A DNA stretch of 11,890 nucleotides from CAJCIY01 sp036379355 (GTDB lineage Bacteria > Actinomycetota > Actinomycetes > Mycobacteriales > CAJCIY01). Below are positions 7,167-11,890 of the stretch, in pieces. Position 1 is the stretch's first letter, and the number at the start of each line of letters is the position of its first letter. The notes beneath the pieces are model-generated. The model was given only the letters and a program-made list of their open reading frames with translations, had not been told where the DNA came from and ran no database searches. Location of the stretch: NCBI GenBank assembly GCA_036379355.1, contig DASVGV010000042.1, positions 1-11,890 of the forward strand. Reading direction: 5' to 3'. Both the position numbers and the translations under genes were made by a program.

Positions 7167-7168
7167 GC

Positions 7169-7182
7169 AGCGGCGCGCCGCT
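7169..7182. promoter_or_regulatory. 14-base perfect palindrome, possible operator
   Basis: AGCGGCGCGCCGCT is its own reverse complement and sits just upstream of the candidate rmlA -10 box, in the spacer where a -35 to -10 interval would be. It could be a repressor site for the sugar and wall genes. GC-rich palindromes also arise by chance. Confidence 0.25.
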
Positions 7183-7223
7183 CGACCGGCCGCGCGAATA
7201 CGGGCTCGGGGCCGCGCGGCAGG

Positions 7224-7229
7224 TAGTCT
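7224..7229 (+). promoter_or_regulatory. Candidate -10 box for the LCP gene
   Basis: TAGTCT fits the TAnnnT pattern in the divergent region. If used, transcription would begin near 7236 and leave a 5' leader of about 170 bases before GTG 7407. No convincing -35 box is seen, so this is tentative. Confidence 0.25.
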
Positions 7230-7391
7230 CGAAGCGGCCTTTCGTGGACCAGATCACGTCTTCGAAGGCAACCGGAGCGCCATCTCGCGCGTTGTCCTAC
7301 GAGAGGTCCCAGCCAAGAACGCCAGCGAGGGGCGGCAGCCGCTGTTCGGCGCCGGCCGCATGCCTGACCGCCGGCCCCCCGATCCCACGGA

Positions 7392-7397
7392 AGGTGA
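7392..7397 (+). promoter_or_regulatory. Ribosome binding site of the LCP gene
   Basis: AGGTGA, complementary to the 16S tail, lies nine bases before GTG 7407 and supports that start. Confidence 0.6.
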
Positions 7398-7406
7398 CCG
7401 AACGTC

Positions 7407-8942
7407 GTGACAGGCCCGAAGGACGCGACGCCCGGGGGCTCCGAGCCCGGGCGCCTGCCGCTACCTCCCGAGCTGTCGCCGCGCGGCCGGCGCTCGTCCG
7501 CCACCGTCGTGCCGCGGCGGCCGCGCCGCCGCCGCATCGTGCGGTACGCGTCGTGGGTCTCCGTCACGGCGAGCGTGCTCGTGCTGGTCCTGTCCGGGGC
7601 GGCGTTCGCGTACTACCAGCACCTGAACGGCAACATCCACCGCATCGACGTCTTCGACCGGATCGGCGGGCACCGGCCGGCCGAGGCTCAGGACGGTGCC
7701 GAGAACATCCTCGTCGTCGGCGACGACAGCCGGGTGGGCGAGACGAAGCAGGAGCTCGCCCTCGAGCACACCACGCAGGACGGTGGCGGCACCAACACCG
7801 ACACCATCATCGTGGTGCACCTGGCGCCCAACGACGGGCCGGCGACCCTGATCTCCTTCCCCCGTGACAGCTACGTCCCGATCCCCGGTCACGGCACCTT
7901 CAAGATCAACTCCGCGTACGCCGACGGCGAGGCCGACCACAAGGGCGGCGGCCCGGCGCTGCTCACCCAGACGATCGAGAACCTCTCCGGCCTGCACATC
8001 GACCACTTCATCAGCGTCGGGCTGGGACAGTTCATCAACATCGCGAACGCCATCGGCGGCGTGAAGGTGTGCATCAGCACCCCCGGCGGGGCGCACGAGA
8101 AGGACAGCGGCATCGACCTGCCCCAGGGCGTCAGCACGATCAGCGGGTCGCAGGCACTCGCGTTCGTCCGGCAGCGGCACGGCCTGCCCGAAGGGGACAT
8201 CGACCGGATCAAGCGCCAGCAGCGGTTCATCACCGCGGTGGTGCAGAAGGCCAAGGGCGAGCGGAACCCGGCCACGATCAATACCGTCCTGGAGAAGGTC
8301 ACCTCCTCGCTGACCGTCGACAGCGGGCTGTCGGGCATCGCGCTCGCGAAGCTCGCCAACCGGCTGAAGGACCTCTCGCCCGCGGACGTCCGCTTCGTCA
8401 CCGTGCCGACCTCGAACATCGACGCGACGAGCGCCACCGGCGTGAGCTACGTCCAGCTCGACACGGCCAAGCTGCCCACGTTCTTCGCCAACATCAAGGC
8501 CGAGCGCGACCCGTTCGCACCGGCGCCGTCGCCGCTGTCCGGCGTGACCGCGCTGAGCCCGTCCGAGACGCACGTCATCGTCGAGAACGGCTCCGGCGCC
8601 AACGGGCTGGCGTCCGAGACCCGTACCCGCCTGGAGGGGTACGGGTTCGTGGTCGACTCCATCGGCACCGTGTCCGACCAGTCGACGTCGATCCGCTACA
8701 ACCCCGCCGATGCGGCGGCGGCGAAGGCGCTGTCCCTCGCGGTGCCGTCCGCCACGCTCACCGCGGACCGGTCCGTACGGGCTGGAGCGGTCGTGCTGAC
8801 GATGGGCTCGAGCGACGTGACCGTGCAGAACCCGTCGAGCCCGAGCAGCAGCAGTCCGTCGCCCAGCGCGACGTCGTCGGACGGCGTCACGACGGCCGCC
8901 GGCTCGGGCAACGAGATCGACGGGGTCCCCTGCGGCCCCTGA
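7407..8942 (+). CDS. LytR-CpsA-Psr (LCP) family wall glycan ligase with LytR_C domain
   Basis: LCP proteins move a glycan from its lipid carrier onto peptidoglycan at the outer membrane face. The 511-residue protein has a basic cytoplasmic tail (PRRPRRRRIVR), one membrane helix (about 50-69) and an outside LCP domain (about 98-285): VVGDDSR (103-109), TNTDTIIV (129-136), SFPRDSYV (150-157) and RQRHGLPEGDIDRIKRQQ (255-272). These hold the conserved Arg and Asp residues that bind the pyrophosphate lipid. Residues about 385-470 form a LytR_C domain (HVIVENGSGANGLA), and the end is a serine-rich tail. It is divergent from rmlA and followed at 24 bases by the TIGR03089 gene. In mycobacteria and relatives LCP proteins attach arabinogalactan; here the cargo is presumed to be the rhamnose-containing glycan. 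Confidence 0.93.
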   Translation: MTGPKDATPGGSEPGRLPLPPELSPRGRRSSATVVPRRPRRRRIVRYASWVSVTASVLVLVLSGAAFAYYQHLNGNIHRIDVFDRIGGHRPAEAQDGAENILVVGDDSRVGETKQELALEHTTQDGGGTNTDTIIVVHLAPNDGPATLISFPRDSYVPIPGHGTFKINSAYADGEADHKGGGPALLTQTIENLSGLHIDHFISVGLGQFINIANAIGGVKVCISTPGGAHEKDSGIDLPQGVSTISGSQALAFVRQRHGLPEGDIDRIKRQQRFITAVVQKAKGERNPATINTVLEKVTSSLTVDSGLSGIALAKLANRLKDLSPADVRFVTVPTSNIDATSATGVSYVQLDTAKLPTFFANIKAERDPFAPAPSPLSGVTALSPSETHVIVENGSGANGLASETRTRLEGYGFVVDSIGTVSDQSTSIRYNPADAAAAKALSLAVPSATLTADRSVRAGAVVLTMGSSDVTVQNPSSPSSSSPSPSATSSDGVTTAAGSGNEIDGVPCGP

Positions 8943-8953
8943 TCGACGGGACG

Positions 8954-8959
8954 TAGCCT
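8954..8959 (+). promoter_or_regulatory. Candidate -10 box, leaderless promoter for the TIGR03089 gene
   Basis: TAGCCT ends seven bases before ATG 8967 within the 24-base gap after the LCP gene. The start has no ribosome binding site. This may give a separate leaderless transcript in addition to read-through from the LCP gene. Confidence 0.45.
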
Positions 8960-8966
8960 CGCCGGC

Positions 8967-9665
8967 ATGCCCGGCGCGCCCCAGACGGCTCCCGCACTCC
9001 TGGCGGCGCGGCTGCGGGCGGACCCGGCCACGCCGCTGGTGACGTACTACGACGACGCGACCGGCGAGCGCACCGAGCTGTCGGCGGCCACCTTCGACAA
9101 CTGGGTCGCGAAGACGGCCAACCTGCTCGTCGACGGCATCGGTACGGGACGGGGTGACCGGGCCGTCGTCGCCCTGCCGTTGCACTGGCAGGCGCTCGTC
9201 GTGGTCGCGGGCTGCTGGGCGGCCGGCCTGACGGTCGCGTTCGAGGGACCGGGCGAGGTCGGCTTCGCCGCAGGCGGCGACCCGCGGCCGGACGCGGACG
9301 ACACGGTGGTCCTGTCCCTGCGGCCGCTCGGGGCGGGCCTGACGACGCCCGAGCCGGACGTCACCGACTACGCGGTCGAGGTCCGTGCGTACGGAGACCG
9401 CTTCACCGGTGCGGGACCCACCGCCGACGACGAGGCCCTGCCCGGCGTCTCCCATCGGACGCTGTCCGCCGGCGCGGGCTCGGACGCGCGAGTCCTGCTG
9501 GCGCCCGCCGGCGACCCGCCGCTGGACGCGGGCTGGCTGCGCCGGGCGTACCTGGACCCGCTGGCCGGTAGGGGCAGCGTCGTGCTCTGCCGTCACCTCG
9601 ACCGGGCGCTGCTCGCCCGCCGCCTGGCCTCCGAACGCGCCGTCCCCCCACCGGCCGAGATGTGA
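8967..9665 (+). CDS. TIGR03089 family protein (short relative of AMP-forming acyl-CoA synthetases)
   Basis: The 232-residue protein resembles the N-terminal part of AMP-dependent synthetases: LVTYYDDATGERTELSAATF (residues about 23-43), then NWVAKTANLLVDGIGTGRGDRAVV and LPLHWQALVVVAGCWAAGLTV, a pattern found in acyl-CoA ligases around the first Rossmann-like strand set. It lacks the phosphate-binding loop of the form SGTTGxPK and the whole C-terminal domain, so it cannot be a normal adenylating enzyme. The length agrees with the actinobacterial family TIGR03089, which I recall as single-copy and of unknown function. Its place after an LCP gene matches Rv3268 after Rv3267 in M. tuberculosis (from memory). 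A regulatory or binding role in envelope assembly is possible but unproven. It ends 67 bases before the CoA-transferase genes. Confidence 0.8.
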   Translation: MPGAPQTAPALLAARLRADPATPLVTYYDDATGERTELSAATFDNWVAKTANLLVDGIGTGRGDRAVVALPLHWQALVVVAGCWAAGLTVAFEGPGEVGFAAGGDPRPDADDTVVLSLRPLGAGLTTPEPDVTDYAVEVRAYGDRFTGAGPTADDEALPGVSHRTLSAGAGSDARVLLAPAGDPPLDAGWLRRAYLDPLAGRGSVVLCRHLDRALLARRLASERAVPPPAEM

Positions 9666-9714
9666 CAAACCGACGCTCCCGGGCACGAGACGCGGCCCAA
9701 GGGCGCATCTCGGC
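9654..9714. repeat. Inverted repeat across the end of the TIGR03089 gene and the scoA promoter region
   Basis: GCCGAGATG (9654-9662) and CATCTCGGC (9706-9714) are exact reverse complements separated by 43 bases. The left arm overlaps the last codons of the TIGR03089 gene; the right arm ends five bases before the candidate scoA -10 box. It may be a two-site operator for scoAB, or a long-loop hairpin acting on the upstream transcript. There is no T run. Confidence 0.4.
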
Positions 9715-9718
9715 GGGC

Positions 9719-9724
9719 TAGGTT
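9719..9724 (+). promoter_or_regulatory. Candidate -10 box, leaderless promoter for scoA
   Basis: TAGGTT ends eight bases before GTG 9733, and no ribosome binding site precedes that start. The arrangement matches leaderless transcription, common in actinobacteria. No good -35 box is visible. Confidence 0.45.
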
Positions 9725-9732
9725 CGGGCGCT

Positions 9733-10491
9733 GTGAGCATCGACAAGGTGGTGGCGTCGGCGGCGGAGGCGGTCGCGGACGTCACGGACGGCGCGAGCGT
9801 CGCGGTCGGGGGCTTCGGGTTGTGTGGGGTGCCGTACGCGCTGCTGGCGGCGTTGCACGCGCAGGGCACGACCGGCTTGCGGACGGTGTCGAACAACTGC
9901 GGTGTCGACGGGATGGGGCTGGGGCTGCTGCTCGGCGCGGGGCGGATTGCGCGGACCACCGGCTCGTACGTCGGGGAGAACAAGGAGTTCGAGCGGCAGT
10001 TCCTCGCCGGCGAGCTGGAGGTCGAGCTGGTGCCGCAGGGCAGCCTGGCGGAGCGGCTGCGGGCCGGGGGCGCGGGGATCCCGGCGTTCTACACGCTCGC
10101 GGGGGTGGGGACGCAGGTCGCCGAGGGCGGCCTCCCGATGCGGTACGACGGGCACGGTGGTGTGGCGGTGGCGTCGGAGCCGAAGGAGACCCGGCAGTTC
10201 GGCGGGCGGACGTACGTGCTGGAGGAGGCGATCACGACGGACGTGGCTCTGGTCCGGGCGCGGGTCGGGGACCGGTACGGGAACCTCGTCTACGACAAGT
10301 CCGCGCAGAACTTCAACCCGCTGTGCGCGGCGGCCGGCAGGGTGACGATCGCCGAGGTCGAGGAGCTGGTCGACCACGTGGACCCGGCGCGGGTGCACAC
10401 GCCGGGGATCTTCGTGCAGCGGGTGGTGGTCGTCGGGATCGAGACCGACAAGCCGATCGAGAAGCGGACGGTACGGGGGGCGGCGTCGTGA
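9733..10491 (+). CDS. scoA: 3-oxoacid CoA-transferase subunit A
   Basis: With subunit B this enzyme moves CoA from succinyl-CoA to a 3-oxoacid such as acetoacetate in the cytoplasm. The 252-residue protein has the family signature GGFGLCGVP (26-34), SNNCGVDGMGLGLLL, and PQGSLAERLRAGGAGIPAFY (101-120), followed by KSAQNFNPLCA. It is full length. GTG 9733 is chosen because it gives the normal N terminus (SIDKVVASAAEAV) and is preceded by a leaderless-type promoter. Its stop overlaps the subunit B start as GTGA, so the two are translated together. The closely related 3-oxoadipate CoA-transferase (PcaI) cannot be excluded; no other aromatic-degradation genes are present in the window. Confidence 0.9.
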   Translation: MSIDKVVASAAEAVADVTDGASVAVGGFGLCGVPYALLAALHAQGTTGLRTVSNNCGVDGMGLGLLLGAGRIARTTGSYVGENKEFERQFLAGELEVELVPQGSLAERLRAGGAGIPAFYTLAGVGTQVAEGGLPMRYDGHGGVAVASEPKETRQFGGRTYVLEEAITTDVALVRARVGDRYGNLVYDKSAQNFNPLCAAAGRVTIAEVEELVDHVDPARVHTPGIFVQRVVVVGIETDKPIEKRTVRGAAS

Positions 10492-11120
10492 GCCTGACCC
10501 GTGACGAGCTGGCGGCCCGGGTGGCGCGGGAGCTGCCCGACGGGGCGTACGTGAACCTCGGCATCGGCCTGCCGACGCGCGTGCCGAACTTCGTCCCGGA
10601 CGGGGTCGAGGTGGTGTTGCAGAGCGAGAACGGCGTGCTGGGGGTGGGCCCGTACCCGACCGAGGACGAGGTCGACGCCGATCTGATCAACGCGGGCAAG
10701 GAGACGGTCACGCTCCGGCCGGGCGCGAGCTTCTTCGACTCCGCCACGTCGTTCTCGATGATCCGCGGCGGCCACATCGACGTCGCGGTGCTCGGCGCGA
10801 TGCAGGTCTCGGCCCGCGGCGACCTGGCCAACTGGATGATCCCCGGCAAGGTCGTCAAGGGCATGGGCGGGGCGATGGACCTCGTCCACGGTGCCAAGCG
10901 GGTGATCGTGATGATGGAGCACGTCGCCAAGGACGGCAGCCACAAGATCGTCGAGGAGTGCACGCTGCCGCTGACCGGACGCGGCTGCGTGCAGCGGATC
11001 GTCACCGACCTCGCCGTCATCGACGTCACCGGCGACGGCCTGGTCCTGGTCGAGACCGCGCCGGGTGTCAGTGCCGACGAGGTCGCCGACGCGACCGGCG
11101 CCCCGCTACGACGCGGATGA
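10488..11120 (+). CDS. scoB: 3-oxoacid CoA-transferase subunit B
   Basis: This is the catalytic subunit of the pair. The 210-residue protein shows VNLGIGLPTRVPNF (22-35) and the SENG motif, in which Glu47 is the residue that forms the enzyme-CoA thioester. It continues with FFDSATSFSMIRGGHIDVAVLG, ANWMIPGKVVKGMGGAMDL and EECTLPLTGRGCV, all typical of the family. GTG 10488 overlaps the scoA stop by four bases. The 3' end overlaps the convergent serine hydrolase gene by 15 bases, so no terminator fits between them. As for subunit A, PcaJ is the alternative identity. Confidence 0.92.
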   Translation: MSLTRDELAARVARELPDGAYVNLGIGLPTRVPNFVPDGVEVVLQSENGVLGVGPYPTEDEVDADLINAGKETVTLRPGASFFDSATSFSMIRGGHIDVAVLGAMQVSARGDLANWMIPGKVVKGMGGAMDLVHGAKRVIVMMEHVAKDGSHKIVEECTLPLTGRGCVQRIVTDLAVIDVTGDGLVLVETAPGVSADEVADATGAPLRRG

Positions 11121-11890
11121 CGACGAGACGGCCGACGTCGCCCACACCGCGGCGCTGACCGCCTGGAGCCGGGCGATGCCCGCCTGCTCGGTCGCGTTGC
11201 CCGACGAGAGGATCGCGACGACGTAGTCGTGTCCCGCACCGCTGACGTGACCGACCGAGTTGACGACCCAGCCACTGGAGAGCGGCAGCCAGCCGTCCTT
11301 GAGGTCGACGGCCACGCCGGTGGGTACGCCTCCGCTCACGCCCCAGTGCTGGCCGTCCTCGACCGCCCCCAGCAGCGCGTCGGCCTCCGCGCGGGAGGCG
11401 TCGGTCAGGACGCCGTTCGGGTACGCAAAGGCCCGCATGATCGTGACCTGGTCCGCCGCAGAGGAGGTGTCCAGCCCGAAGTGTCCCTGCCGGTCGGCTC
11501 CGACCGTGACGCCGAGGGCGCTCGTGAACGCGGTCAGGCCGGCCCGGCCGACGACCGCGAAGATCGCGTCGGCGGCGGTGTTCGAGCTCTCGGCGATCAT
11601 CGCGTGCAGGTTGGCGGTGACCCGGGGCGTCGCGGCGCTGCCGGCCTGTTGCGCGCGCAGCCAGGCGCCGAGGATCTGGAGCTTGGAGATGCTGGCCTCG
11701 ACCTGGCCGCTGCGGTCGTTCGCGCTCCACGTCTGCCCGGACACCCCGTCGTACACGGCCACCGAGACCGACCCGCCCACCGCAGCGAGCGCGTGGCTGA
11801 CCGCGAGGGGAACGCCGCCCAGCCCGACCGGGACGGTGGGCACCACTGCTGCGCCGGCTCCCACGGCCGCGCCGTCCGCGAGGTGCAGCG
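11106..11890 (-). CDS. Beta-lactamase-fold serine hydrolase (beta-lactamase2 type), N terminus beyond right edge
   Basis: The frame stays open to the window edge, so the true start and any signal peptide probably lie outside; a GTG at 11864 is an internal alternative. Counted from that GTG, the SxxK motif is SISK (58-61) with nucleophile Ser58 and base Lys61, SSN (93-95) is the second motif, and KDG (179-181) replaces the usual KTG. No ExxxN omega-loop motif is seen before KDG, so true class A beta-lactamase activity is doubtful. Small secreted members of this family may act as peptidases, esterases or penicillin-binding proteins. A serine-rich tail (SAVSSSSAS) ends the protein. It converges on, and overlaps, scoB; no functional link to the neighbours is evident. 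Confidence 0.8.
   Translation of the reverse strand, partial: LHLADGAAVGAGAAVVPTVPVGLGGVPLAVSHALAAVGGSVSVAVYDGVSGQTWSANDRSGQVEASISKLQILGAWLRAQQAGSAATPRVTANLHAMIAESSNTAADAIFAVVGRAGLTAFTSALGVTVGADRQGHFGLDTSSAADQVTIMRAFAYPNGVLTDASRAEADALLGAVEDGQHWGVSGGVPTGVAVDLKDGWLPLSSGWVVNSVGHVSGAGHDYVVAILSSGNATEQAGIARLQAVSAAVWATSAVSSSSAS

Noticed and set aside
7153..7257. N-terminal extension of rmlA to 7257
   Set aside because: The extra 35 residues have no family similarity, and MRALVLAGGAGTR at 7152 is the normal start.
7153..7406. A tRNA or small gene in the divergent region
   Set aside because: No cloverleaf, T-loop motif or convincing short frame with a ribosome binding site was seen.
7461..9983. Minus-strand frame of 840 codons opposite the LCP, TIGR03089 and scoA genes
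   Set aside because: It crosses three real genes on the other strand and shows no recognisable domain.

Overview
The window is high-GC DNA from an actinomycete (Actinomycetota). Coding third positions are almost all G or C, several starts are GTG, two gene pairs overlap by GTGA, and a TIGR03089-type protein, a family known to me only from Actinobacteria, is present. Genus cannot be decided from this sequence. Genes are tightly packed; the longest non-coding stretch is the 254-base divergent region 7153-7406.

Layout. Minus strand, reading right to left from 7152: long-form glucose-1-phosphate thymidylyltransferase (RmlA type), dTDP-4-dehydrorhamnose reductase (RmlD), a secreted zinc PGRP-type N-acetylmuramoyl-L-alanine amidase, a secreted SpoIID/LytB-type protein, then the start of a class I SAM methyltransferase that runs off the left edge. 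Plus strand, from 7407: a LytR-CpsA-Psr (LCP) glycan ligase, the TIGR03089 protein (a truncated relative of AMP-forming acyl-CoA synthetases), then the two subunits of a 3-oxoacid CoA-transferase. Converging from the right edge is a beta-lactamase-fold serine hydrolase whose 3' end overlaps the CoA-transferase B gene.

How they fit together. The left two thirds form a cell-envelope glycan locus. RmlA and RmlD are the first and last enzymes of dTDP-L-rhamnose synthesis (RmlB and RmlC are not in the window). The methyltransferase resembles those that modify surface glycans. The LCP protein would join a finished glycan to peptidoglycan, and the amidase and SpoIID/LytB protein cut or remodel peptidoglycan outside the membrane. 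The rmlD / divergent LCP / TIGR03089 order recalls the Mycobacterium tuberculosis Rv3266c-Rv3267-Rv3268 region (from memory). The CoA-transferase pair is ordinary ketone-body or oxoacid metabolism and probably unrelated.

Most notable: the amidase and the SpoIID/LytB protein, which have unrelated catalytic domains, end in the same C-terminal module of five repeats of about 52-59 residues (FG-GAP/VCBS-like, DGxxDLY plus EVHVLSAASGYxTFxAHxAT). The fourth repeat has lost its DGxxD loop in both proteins. This looks like a whole five-bladed propeller shared by two co-encoded wall enzymes. Possible regulatory signals include three leaderless-type promoters (TAGCCT or TAGGTT 7-8 bases before a start codon) and several inverted or direct repeats in the gaps.
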